Origin: Bacteroidales bacterium
Lineage (GTDB): Bacteria; Bacteroidota; Bacteroidia; Bacteroidales; GCA-2748055
DNA length: 5,472 nucleotides
NCBI GenBank assembly: GCA_023135025.1
Contig: JAGLTY010000162.1
Coordinates: 1 to 5,472, forward strand
Reading direction: 5' to 3'
In this document: positions 1-5,472 of the stretch, piece by piece
Layout of the letters: each line of letters starts with the position of its first letter
How positions within the stretch are numbered: the first letter of the stretch is position 1
Made by a program: the position numbers and the translations under genes
Notes under the pieces: generated by a model
What the model was told of the DNA's origin: nothing
Seen by the model: the letters and a program-made list of their open reading frames with translations, nothing else
Database searches by the model: none

Positions 1-728
1 CTTTTATTGATGCAGAGCATGCTTTCGACAGCTTTTATGCAAAGAAGTTGGGGGTGGATATAGAAAACCTCTATATCTCTCAACCCGATAATGGAGAACA
101 GGCGCTTGAAATTACCGATCACCTGATCCGTTCAGGCGCCATTGATATCATTGTGATCGATTCTGTTGCAGCACTGACTCCCAAGGCTGAAATTGAAGGA
201 GAGATGGGCGAGTCAAAAATGGGTCTGCAGGCCAGGCTCATGTCGCAGGCACTCAGAAAGCTTGCTGCCAATATCAATCGCACCAATACCTCTTGCTTTT
301 TCATCAACCAGCTACGCGAAAAGATCGGCGTGATGTTCGGTAATCCTGAAACCACCACCGGTGGAAATGCACTGAAATTTTACGCATCGGTACGTATCGA
401 TATCAGACGCATTGGCCAATTAAAAGAGGGTGAAGAGATATATGGCAACCGCACCAGAGTTAAAGTGGTTAAGAATAAACTGGCCCCTCCATTCCGTAAA
501 GCGGAATTTGACATCCTCTATGGTCAGGGCATCTCAAAAGCAGGCGAACTGATCGATATGGGGGTGGACCTGAACATTCTGAAAAAGAGCGGGTCATGGT
601 TCAGTTATGGGGAGACAAGGCTGGGTCAGGGCAGGGATGCTGTAAAAAATCTTCTGAGGGATAACCCCGAATTATCAGAAGAGATAGAAGAGAAGATCAA
701 GGCAGCCATTAAGGATTCTGAAGAGTAG
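1..728 (+). CDS. recA: RecA recombinase, 5'-truncated by the window edge
   Basis: RecA is the ATP-dependent strand-exchange protein of homologous recombination; its filament on single-stranded DNA also triggers LexA self-cleavage in SOS. The reading frame is open from base 3 and gives 241 visible residues. The first, FIDAEHA, matches E. coli RecA from about residue 92, so the N-terminal domain and Walker A lie outside the window. Visible landmarks are the catalytic Glu in FIDAEHA (E. coli E96), Walker B in [12 protein letters not shown] (visible residues 47-57), loop L1 ([12 protein letters not shown]), the ATP-sensing Gln in [11 protein letters not shown] (E. coli Q194) and loop L2 ([14 protein letters not shown]). 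The C-terminus ends KDSEE and is shorter than the long acidic tail of E. coli RecA. A TTG at 48 falls inside conserved sequence and is not the start. No intein or frameshift is seen. The next gene begins 30 bp downstream on the same strand. Confidence 0.98.
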   Translation, partial: FIDAEHAFDSFYAKKLGVDIENLYISQPDNGEQALEITDHLIRSGAIDIIVIDSVAALTPKAEIEGEMGESKMGLQARLMSQALRKLAANINRTNTSCFFINQLREKIGVMFGNPETTTGGNALKFYASVRIDIRRIGQLKEGEEIYGNRTRVKVVKNKLAPPFRKAEFDILYGQGISKAGELIDMGVDLNILKKSGSWFSYGETRLGQGRDAVKNLLRDNPELSEEIEEKIKAAIKDSEE

Positions 729-758
729 ATCAAATTAATCTCAATCTGTTTATCAGGT

Positions 759-1172
759 ATGAATTTCCTGTTACATTTTATATTTATTGCAGCATTTCTG
801 CTTATTTACATCATTGCGATTATAATTCTTAAACCTTTCAGGATACATCGCAAACGTCCCGTTTCAACCATCCTCATCAAAGCCAGTTACCTTATTTACC
901 TGGCTTGCTTCCTCTTAATGGCTTATATGATCCTCTTCTTCTCAGCCAATGCCGAACCAACGGAAGAGGTGGATGAGGAGAAGATACTCAATCTGCTCAC
1001 CGTTTTCAGCATCTTCGCTTTTTTCATTCCCAATATTGGAATCATGATTCGCCGCAGAATTAGCTCGTGGCGTGTGACATACAATTACATAGTGGCTGCA
1101 TTGAATATCCTGATTGCCCTGGGAATGATATGGTTTATTATGGACCTCCCCTGGGAATTCAGGAGCCATTAA
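759..1172 (+). CDS. Small four-helix membrane protein of unknown function
   Basis: This 137-residue protein is not one I recognise. It shows four hydrophobic segments at about residues 3-26, 38-63, 76-97 and 107-129. Loop 1 (RIHRKR) and loop 3 (RRRISSWR) are strongly basic, while the loop between helices 2 and 3 (TEEVDEEK) is acidic. By the positive-inside rule both termini should face the periplasm. There is no signal-peptidase site, enzyme motif or conserved Cys/His cluster that would suggest a function. The ATG at 759 follows the recA stop by 30 bp with no promoter box or good Shine-Dalgarno site between, so read-through from recA is the likely source of expression (inference). The gene is probably real: it has full-length helical periodicity, sensible charge topology and no competing frame. 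Its last 14 bp overlap the 3' end of the convergent miaA. Confidence 0.8.
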   Translation: MNFLLHFIFIAAFLLIYIIAIIILKPFRIHRKRPVSTILIKASYLIYLACFLLMAYMILFFSANAEPTEEVDEEKILNLLTVFSIFAFFIPNIGIMIRRRISSWRVTYNYIVAALNILIALGMIWFIMDLPWEFRSH

Positions 1173-2073
1173 GCAGGGTCACAGCCTGCTCTGTCTTCTC
1201 TTTCATGGAAAGAGTGCCATCCAGCCAATGTATTGCAATACCCCTGCGCTCCATCCCCCTGAAGTAGGTCATCTGCCGCTTGGCAAACTGATGTATGGCT
1301 GTATTCAGTTTACTGAACATCTCGTCGTAGTTGAGCTCTTTCAAAATGTATTTACTGACAAAACGGTATTCCAGTCCATAGTAATCAAGTTTCCCGGCCG
1401 ACACCCCACTCCTTAAAAGCTCCTCCACCTCTTCTACCATCCCCTCTTCCATTCGCTCCCTGAGCCGCCGGGTGATCCGCTCTCTCCGGATTGTCCTTTC
1501 GAACCTGATTCCCAGCACAAGTGGATTGAGCTCCCGTTCATCAGCTGCATTATCTGGCTGAGCCGATTGGTACATGGCAATCTCAATGGCCCGGATCAAA
1601 CGTTTACGATTGACCGTATCCGTGATATTATGCAAAGGAACATACAACTTGAGAATCCCTGCCAGCTCCTCATGACTCTTTTTTTCCAACTCCTCTCTTA
1701 AGCCGGTATTCAGAGGCACATTCAACAGCCAGTAATTTCGAAGAACCGACTCAATATAAAGACCTGTCCCCCCACAAAGCACTGGCATGACCCCTCTTTC
1801 GGCGATATCAGTAAAAACCCTTAAAAAATCGCGTTTAAAAAGATACACATTGTACTCATAACCGGCATCCAGGATATCAATCAGATGGACTGGTACCTGG
1901 TGATCTTTAACCAGGTAATCCTTATAATCTTTGCCGGTTCCAATATCCATCCTGCGGTATACCTGCCTGGAGTCGGCACTGATTATTTCCCCTCCCACAC
2001 GATGAGCCAGATGAGCTGCAAAAGAAGTCTTTCCAGCTGCTGTATGTCCCAGGACCGTTACCAGATCAATCAT
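1159..2073 (-). CDS. miaA: tRNA dimethylallyltransferase (MiaA), Bacteroidota-type variant
   Basis: MiaA transfers the dimethylallyl group of DMAPP to N6 of A37, next to the anticodon of tRNAs reading UNN codons (i6A), in the cytoplasm. From the ATG at 2073 the protein has 304 residues. Visible motifs are a P-loop G9-HTAAG-K15-T16, the substrate motif SADSRQVYR (32-40) followed by MDIGTGKDY, the GGTGLYI loop (101-107), the RKRLIRAIEI segment (156-165) and the C-terminal QFAKRQMTYFRG (262-273). The usual Pro of GPTASGKT is His here. The region usually reading IGYRE is YYGLEYRFV (231-239). I recall this form from a second, shorter MiaA paralog (miaA2) in Bacteroides, so the genome may carry another miaA. 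The frame is open upstream to a TTA-derived leucine (read as a start) at 2151, but that extension precedes the normal MiaA N-terminus and overlaps smpB and its promoter. The ATG at 2073 places the P-loop at the usual distance. Confidence 0.95.
   Translation of the reverse strand: MIDLVTVLGHTAAGKTSFAAHLAHRVGGEIISADSRQVYRRMDIGTGKDYKDYLVKDHQVPVHLIDILDAGYEYNVYLFKRDFLRVFTDIAERGVMPVLCGGTGLYIESVLRNYWLLNVPLNTGLREELEKKSHEELAGILKLYVPLHNITDTVNRKRLIRAIEIAMYQSAQPDNAADERELNPLVLGIRFERTIRRERITRRLRERMEEGMVEEVEELLRSGVSAGKLDYYGLEYRFVSKYILKELNYDEMFSKLNTAIHQFAKRQMTYFRGMERRGIAIHWLDGTLSMKEKTEQAVTLLNGS
1172..1190 (+). terminator. Possible weak intrinsic terminator after the recA/membrane-protein unit
   Basis: AGCAGG (1172-1177) and CCTGCT (1185-1190) form a perfect 6-bp stem with a 7-nt loop. 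The stem starts at the last base of the membrane-protein stop codon, and pyrimidine-rich sequence follows (CTGTCTTCTCTTTC). The position is right for a terminator of the plus-strand transcript. However, the stem is short, the tail is not a true U run, and the bases also encode the MiaA C-terminus, so chance is possible. Confidence 0.25.
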
Positions 2074-2091
2074 TTTCTCATCAAGTGAAAT

Positions 2092-2099
2092 CAAATATA
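2092..2099 (-). promoter_or_regulatory. Bacteroidota -7 promoter element for miaA
   Basis: On the minus strand these bases read TATATTTG, an exact match to the TAnnTTTG -7 consensus known for the Bacteroidota primary sigma factor. The box ends 18 nt before the miaA ATG at 2073, implying a leader of roughly 12 nt. No clear TTTG-type -33 element is seen at the expected distance. AT-rich sequence raises the chance of a random match, but the placement is good. Confidence 0.5.
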
Positions 2100-2115
2100 C
2101 CTTTTTTATACCTTT
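2096..2115. repeat. Tandem 9-bp direct repeat, TATACCTTT, 11-bp period
   Basis: TATACCTTT occurs at 2096-2104 and again at 2107-2115, separated by 2 bp. The offset of 11 bp is about one helical turn. It lies in the 58-bp gap between miaA and smpB and overlaps both putative -7 boxes. The first copy is part of a near match to TAnnTTTG and the second of an exact one. It could be an operator, or simply a by-product of promoter composition. Confidence 0.5.
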
Positions 2116-2116
2116 G
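2109..2116 (+). promoter_or_regulatory. Bacteroidota -7 promoter element for smpB
   Basis: TACCTTTG is an exact TAnnTTTG match, ending 15 nt before the smpB ATG at 2132. Transcription would start at about 2121-2123 and give a leader of about 10 nt. No convincing TTTG -33 element is present about 20 bp upstream. If the box is real, it excludes the upstream TTG at 2114 as the smpB start, because that codon lies inside the promoter. Confidence 0.5.
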
Positions 2117-2131
2117 GGGACGAAAACAGAA

Positions 2132-2584
2132 ATGGGAAATAAAATCAACATCAGGAATAAGAAGGCCTACCACGACTATGAGATCCTGGAGAAGTACGTG
2201 GCCGGAATTCAACTGCAGGGTACAGAGATCAAATCGATCCGGATGGGAAAGGTGAGCCTGGGGGAGTCCTACTGCCAGTTTGAAAACAACGAACTCTATG
2301 TAAGGGGTATGCAAATCGCGGATTATGCCTGGGGTAGTTTCAACAAGCATACGCCGGGACGTGACAGGAAACTGCTGATGACCCGCCACGAACTGAAAAA
2401 GCTACAGCGTAAAACCCGGGAAAGCGGTCTCACCATTACCACGCTGAAGGTTTTTATCTCAGACTCCGGTTATGCCAAACTGGAGATTGGGCTGGCCAGG
2501 GGAAAGAGAGAGTACGACAAGCGGGAAACCATCAAACGAAAAGACACGCAGCGCCAGCTGGATCGTCTTCATAAAATTAAATAG
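2132..2584 (+). CDS. smpB: SsrA-binding protein SmpB
   Basis: SmpB binds the tRNA-like domain of tmRNA and delivers it to stalled ribosomes in trans-translation. The protein has 150 residues from the ATG at 2132, close to the family's usual 150-160. Landmarks in order are NKKAYHDYEI (9-18), the oligonucleotide-binding core motif LQGTEIKSIR with GK and SLGESY (28-47), HTPGRDRKLLM (73-83), and KLEIGLARGKREYDKRETIKRKD (116-138). The basic C-terminal tail (RQLDRLHKIK) is the part known to enter the mRNA channel. An in-frame TTG at 2114 would add six residues, but it lies within the predicted -7 box, so ATG is preferred. The stretch GGGGA at 2116-2120 is too far from the ATG for a typical Shine-Dalgarno site. 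The tmRNA gene ssrA, sometimes adjacent, is not visible here. The gene diverges from miaA and converges, 8 bp apart, on the barrel gene. Confidence 0.97.
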   Translation: MGNKINIRNKKAYHDYEILEKYVAGIQLQGTEIKSIRMGKVSLGESYCQFENNELYVRGMQIADYAWGSFNKHTPGRDRKLLMTRHELKKLQRKTRESGLTITTLKVFISDSGYAKLEIGLARGKREYDKRETIKRKDTQRQLDRLHKIK

Positions 2585-2592
2585 ATCAGCTC

Positions 2593-3945
2593 TTACTGGG
2601 AGAAGAAGAATTCATTGAGCAACCTGACCTCCTCCAGGTCCAGTTGATAATCAAAATACATATCGATAACCAGCAGTAACTCTTCAAAAGAGAGATAACC
2701 ATCTCCATTTACATCAAGCGACTGGAAATTTTCAGGAATTTCAACCCTTGAGCCCAGCCTGTACTGCCCGCTGATAATAGCCATGTAATCCCCCATCTCT
2801 TCACGGGGCATGGCATTTTCCCGAAGATCCAATGCTGCCAGGTACTCCTCTTCAGATACCGTAACACCCACTTCATCAACCCATGCATCCCGCTCTGTAT
2901 CCAGCTCCTGATCAAGGTAATCGGCCACCCCATCCATGTCGCCATCCAGCGGACACCCAACTGTATCCACCTCAACACCATAAGGAGTACCGGGACAACG
3001 GTCCGAAACATCCAGCACAAAATCTCCATCTTCATCATCAAACAGAAGCGGATCAAACTCCACATCAGCATACAACAGATCAACCGTTCTTGTGGCCGGA
3101 TCGGAGAAGAGGTCGAAATGGAGCGACAGGTGGGAAAAGACAAAACTGTCATTCCCTTTACTCCCCACTATACTGGTTCCTTCATAAGCCACATTATCCA
3201 GCATATCTGTCATTGCATAGTAATAGGAGATTCCCAGGCTGAAAAAAGCCCGGCTGCTAATTCGAAAGTGGCTCCCCAAACCAAGCGGGAACACAAGAGC
3301 GTTCTGACTATAATCCCCCAGTCCAAACTCCTCCTGTTCACGCAGACGAAGGTCAGTTTCATATTCGTAGTCACGATACAGAGGAAGAGCCTCGCCCGGA
3401 AGTGATTCCGGCGCATCCCTTATGGACCCGTCCGACCAGTAATAATAGGTTTGTCCATTGGCATCAACCAGGTCCCCTTTTGCACTGAAGTTCAGAATCC
3501 CCACTCCCAATGAAACATAGGGCCTTATAAGGGCATCTCTCTCAATAAAATGAGCAAACCTGTATTCGACATTTGCCCCGATAGAAGATACCGATGACCT
3601 GAAATTCAGATTCCGGGAGATATCGCTGTAAGAGTAAGTGTTGCCACTTAGGTTCCCAAGCAGAAAGGAGAAATTTGCAATGAAATTGTGCTTCCTGTCA
3701 ACAAAGGTGGAGAGATTTACAGAAGCAGCATTGTTACCTATAGCCGGACTAATAAAGCTATTACGTACATCTCCACGAAAATTCAGGACACCATATGAGA
3801 AGGAGACCACCGGTTTATAAACCGGATTCTCCACCGTATCGATCCTCTGAAGCAGTGAATCATAATCTATCTCCTGTCCTTGAACCAAGAGTGGAACCAT
3901 GGAAAGAAACAGAAGCAGAAATCTGTATGTTCGTCGATAATGCAA
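2593..3945 (-). CDS. Outer-membrane beta-barrel protein with TSP3 calcium repeats and C-terminal EF-hand
   Basis: This 450-residue protein has three parts. A signal peptide (MHYRRTYRF, then a hydrophobic core) is probably cut after LVQG, residue 23. Residues about 44-280 alternate hydrophobic and polar residues with many aromatic and Gly positions, as in small outer-membrane barrels (for example RPYVSLGVGILNF, FFSLGISYYYAM, LSLHFDLF). Residues about 303-360 are thrombospondin type-3-like: DDEDGDFVLDVSDRCPGTP, then GCPLDGDMDGVADYLD, with one Cys in each unit (C317, C331). The tail has a canonical EF-hand loop D411-VNGDGYLSFE-E422, with ligands at loop positions 1, 3, 5, 9 and 12, and ends FFFSQ. 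TSP3 repeats in Bacteroidota barrels are often followed by an OmpA peptidoglycan-binding domain; none is present. No ATG lies between the upstream in-frame stop and the signal peptide, so the start is TTG at 3945; the first ATG (codon 16) would destroy the signal peptide. It sits 25 bp after the SPOR gene, probably in one operon. Function is unknown; calcium binding and outer-membrane location are inferred. Confidence 0.9.
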   Translation of the reverse strand: MHYRRTYRFLLLFLSMVPLLVQGQEIDYDSLLQRIDTVENPVYKPVVSFSYGVLNFRGDVRNSFISPAIGNNAASVNLSTFVDRKHNFIANFSFLLGNLSGNTYSYSDISRNLNFRSSVSSIGANVEYRFAHFIERDALIRPYVSLGVGILNFSAKGDLVDANGQTYYYWSDGSIRDAPESLPGEALPLYRDYEYETDLRLREQEEFGLGDYSQNALVFPLGLGSHFRISSRAFFSLGISYYYAMTDMLDNVAYEGTSIVGSKGNDSFVFSHLSLHFDLFSDPATRTVDLLYADVEFDPLLFDDEDGDFVLDVSDRCPGTPYGVEVDTVGCPLDGDMDGVADYLDQELDTERDAWVDEVGVTVSEEEYLAALDLRENAMPREEMGDYMAIISGQYRLGSRVEIPENFQSLDVNGDGYLSFEELLLVIDMYFDYQLDLEEVRLLNEFFFSQ

Positions 3946-3970
3946 TGGAGTTTTCGATTACTGGAATCAA

Positions 3971-5275
3971 TTACCCGAGCAAGCGGGTAGCAACACGGTT
4001 ACCATTCTGGTATCCGATAATAAATGCCCCCTCTATTTCCGGTAGCCTGTCAACTTTCTCTTTGTATGAAAGCGCCTGGTCATAGGATTGAAAAGGACCG
4101 ATAGTATATTTATAGAGACCCTGGTGCTGTTCAACAAGCACCTCTCTGTCCACTCCAGCCTGCCGGTAATATGTTGTGGCATCGAAAGCATTCAGGTTGG
4201 CTGTCAGTTGTACCCGGTAATAGACTCCCGTACCCCGGTTCAGCACCCTGGTATTGACGATCACCCTGTCAGAAGCACTGCCAACATTAGTAGAAGTGGA
4301 AGGAGGCCTGGTCTCTCTCTTAACAGCAGGAGCTGTTTTGTTACCAGCGGGAACCGTTCCGGTGTCCAGAAGGTTTCTTTTCTGAGCGGTGGTCAGGTTA
4401 TCCAGAGAGACATCCATCTGCACAATCTCGGCAACCCTGTTTTCATTTCCGGCAGTATAGGTTAACAATCCTTCAATCAGCATATTACCCTGAGGTTCAT
4501 TCTGCTTAGGGACAAGCCTGTAAACCACCTCAAATTCAGACTGTTCCGGTAATTTCATCCATATGAATTTCACTGTAGAAGCTGCATGAGAAACGATTCC
4601 TTCATTTGAATTCACCTCCTCAAACAGGTATCCCGACGGAATGGTCTCCTCCACCTTGGCATACTTGCTTCCAGAGGGATTATCTATTAAGATATGAACC
4701 AGATATCCACCGGTGTTCAGCAACAGAGGTTTTTGACGAACGGCCATAGCAAAACCGGTCCCCGTTGAGACAGCCGCAGGAACCACAGCGGCTCCTCCCC
4801 TGAAATCTCGAATATCGACAATCAGTGCCGGGTCGATTGATCTATTTGGAACAATGGTGATCGCATTGATTTGATCAAAATTCAAAAACTTACGTTCCTC
4901 ATCTACCACATAGGCAAACACACCACCGAGATTAAAGGTCCCTTTTAGCCTGGAATCTACAGATAATAAATAGGATACAGAAATTTCACTGGCATCCGGC
5001 ATCTTCAACCATATGATCCTTACCCTCTGTTCATCAAAACTAAAATCTGCATTGGGGGAACTCACATTGGTGGCTGACAGGCCAAGTGGTATATCCTGTG
5101 AGAAACGGGAATAGTCTGTTAACGAGCCCTTTTTGATGGTCACTGTAACTGTAAAATCCTCTCCTGCATTCACCCTGTCGGGATGATCTATGGATATCTC
5201 CACATCCTGTCCGCTAAGCGAAAATGACAGGAAAAACATGGAAACGGCTAGACAATGGGTAATGTACTTCATCAT
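3971..5275 (-). CDS. Secreted SPOR-domain protein with two homologous beta-rich repeats
   Basis: This 434-residue protein is predicted periplasmic. A signal peptide (MMKYITHCLAVSMFF...) is probably cut after SLSG, residue 22; there is no lipobox Cys at the cleavage point and no transmembrane anchor beyond it. Two related beta-rich domains follow, with matching cores at about 62-104 (IPLG ... IIWLKMP ... SVSYLL) and 212-254 (IPSG ... FIWMKLP ... VVYRL). A Thr/Pro/Ser-rich linker covers about 295-337. The C-terminal SPOR domain (about 350-427) has VYYRVQLTANL, the central YKYTIGPFQSYDQA and the final GAFIIGYQNGNRVA. SPOR domains are known to bind glycan strands stripped of stem peptides, so peptidoglycan binding is expected; what the repeats bind is unknown. 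The frame extends to a TTG at 5299, but the ATG at 5275 gives a better signal peptide and a second ATG follows at 5272. The stop is 25 bp before the downstream barrel gene. Confidence 0.9.
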   Translation of the reverse strand: MMKYITHCLAVSMFFLSFSLSGQDVEISIDHPDRVNAGEDFTVTVTIKKGSLTDYSRFSQDIPLGLSATNVSSPNADFSFDEQRVRIIWLKMPDASEISVSYLLSVDSRLKGTFNLGGVFAYVVDEERKFLNFDQINAITIVPNRSIDPALIVDIRDFRGGAAVVPAAVSTGTGFAMAVRQKPLLLNTGGYLVHILIDNPSGSKYAKVEETIPSGYLFEEVNSNEGIVSHAASTVKFIWMKLPEQSEFEVVYRLVPKQNEPQGNMLIEGLLTYTAGNENRVAEIVQMDVSLDNLTTAQKRNLLDTGTVPAGNKTAPAVKRETRPPSTSTNVGSASDRVIVNTRVLNRGTGVYYRVQLTANLNAFDATTYYRQAGVDREVLVEQHQGLYKYTIGPFQSYDQALSYKEKVDRLPEIEGAFIIGYQNGNRVATRLLG

Positions 5276-5303
5276 GTAAAGGGTTGATTTCCGAAACAAT
5301 GTA

Positions 5304-5311
5304 CAAAATAA
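5304..5311 (-). promoter_or_regulatory. Possible -7 element for the SPOR/barrel operon
   Basis: The minus strand reads TTATTTTG, one mismatch from TAnnTTTG. It lies 28 nt before the ATG at 5275, giving a leader of roughly 20 nt and placing the alternative TTG at 5299 near the transcription start. No -33 TTTG is seen. The 84-bp gap 5276-5359 otherwise shows no hairpin, RNA gene or repeat that I can support. Confidence 0.25.
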
Positions 5312-5359
5312 TTTCTCATATAATCTGCGGAATTACTAACACTGAAACTGCACTTGTCT

Positions 5360-5472
5360 CTAGAAATTAGGACTCAACAGATATTTTGAATAGAATTTAT
5401 TGATCACATCCACTGCCTCATCTGCACTGTCAACCACAGTCAACAGCTCCATGTCTGCCGGACTGATATTAT
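5360..5472 (-). CDS. C-terminal end of a probable LOG/TIGR00730-family Rossmann-fold protein (partial)
   Basis: Only the last 36 codons and a TAG stop (5360-5362) are in the window; the gene enters from the right edge. The minus-strand frame starting at 5470 reads NISPADMELLTVVDSADEA, then VDVINKFYSKY, then LLSPNF. The other two minus-strand frames hit stops early. From memory, NISP-D-xLL-xxxD-xxEAV-xxINxFY-xxY-xLxPNF is how Bacteroidota LOG-family (TIGR00730, formerly 'lysine decarboxylase-like') proteins of about 240 residues end. Members of this family release the base from nucleoside monophosphates (cytokinin riboside 5'-monophosphate phosphoribohydrolase-type activity). The catalytic PGGxGTxxE motif would lie outside the window, so family assignment rests on the tail alone. 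It lies 84 bp upstream of the SPOR gene on the same strand and could share its transcript. Confidence 0.7.
   Translation of the reverse strand, partial: NISPADMELLTVVDSADEAVDVINKFYSKYLLSPNF

Noticed and set aside
2074..2151. N-terminal extension of MiaA to 2151
   Set aside because: It adds 26 residues before the normal MiaA N-terminus, overlaps the smpB start and runs through the divergent promoter boxes.
2081..2389. 102-codon minus-strand open frame opposite smpB
   Set aside because: It lies across the conserved SmpB core and has no plausible product; SmpB motifs run unbroken on the other strand.
2593..2640. Small inverted repeats (GACCT/AGGTC and CTC/GAG) near the smpB-barrel junction as a bidirectional terminator
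   Set aside because: Stems are 5 bp or less, lie inside the barrel coding region and lack a U tract.
2709..3416. Several open frames on both strands within the barrel gene (for example 2709-3152 minus, 2883-3242 plus, 3118-3405 plus)
   Set aside because: They overlap a gene with clear signal peptide, TSP3 and EF-hand motifs. Their own translations are low-complexity or rich in Trp, Cys, His and Pro and show no domain.
3973..3988. Inverted repeat ACCCG/CGGGT at the 3' end of the SPOR gene, considered as a terminator or attenuator before the barrel gene
   Set aside because: The stem is only 5 bp, it lies within codons, and no U-run follows on the minus strand. A terminator would also cut the apparent operon.
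4088..4465. 125-codon plus-strand open frame opposite the SPOR gene
   Set aside because: It is a shadow of the real minus-strand gene, with no recognisable motif, signal or promoter.
5276..5359. Possible small RNA or riboswitch in the gap upstream of the SPOR gene
   Set aside because: Only 84 bp, AT-rich, with no stable hairpin or known riboswitch core; ACTG-AA-ACTG at 5341-5350 is a short direct, not inverted, repeat.
1..5472. Mobile element, CRISPR array, phage, defence or toxin-antitoxin module
   Set aside because: No transposase, integrase, nuclease, repeat-spacer pattern, terminal inverted repeats or small paired ORFs were found; every substantial open frame is explained by the genes listed.

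Overview
The window looks like an ordinary chromosomal stretch of a Bacteroidota organism, probably from the Bacteroidales/Marinilabiliales side. This rests on RecA, MiaA and SmpB sequences of Bacteroidota character, exact matches to the Bacteroidota promoter element TAnnTTTG, weak or absent Shine-Dalgarno sites, and two envelope proteins (a beta-barrel/TSP3/EF-hand protein and a SPOR protein) of a style common in that phylum. The taxonomic call is from recalled family features, not from a search.

Layout, left to right. (1) The 3' two thirds of recA (+) runs in from the left edge. It is followed after 30 bp by a small four-helix membrane protein of unknown function (+), probably in the same transcript. 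(2) miaA (-) converges on that gene, and the two stop regions overlap by 14 bp. (3) smpB (+) diverges from miaA across 58 bp. That gap carries an exact TAnnTTTG box on each strand, placed back to back. (4) smpB in turn converges, with an 8-bp gap, on a minus-strand pair. The pair is a SPOR-domain secreted protein (upstream, 3971-5275) and an outer-membrane barrel with TSP3 and EF-hand calcium motifs (downstream, 2593-3945). They are 25 bp apart and probably co-transcribed. (5) At the right edge, 84 bp upstream of the SPOR gene, lies the last 36 codons of a minus-strand gene. Its C-terminus resembles the LOG/TIGR00730 Rossmann-fold family.

Functionally, the left half is housekeeping: recombination and SOS (RecA), tRNA A37 prenylation (MiaA), and trans-translation ribosome rescue (SmpB). 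The right half is cell-envelope: a predicted peptidoglycan-binding periplasmic protein beside a predicted outer-membrane protein that lacks the usual OmpA peptidoglycan-binding domain.

I see no mobile element, CRISPR array, RNA gene, phage gene or defence module, and no convincing evidence of a new multi-gene system. The points most worth checking are the compact divergent promoter between miaA and smpB, the envelope gene pair, and the internal duplication in the SPOR protein. Nearly all of the window is coding; no gene-free stretch exceeds about 85 bp.
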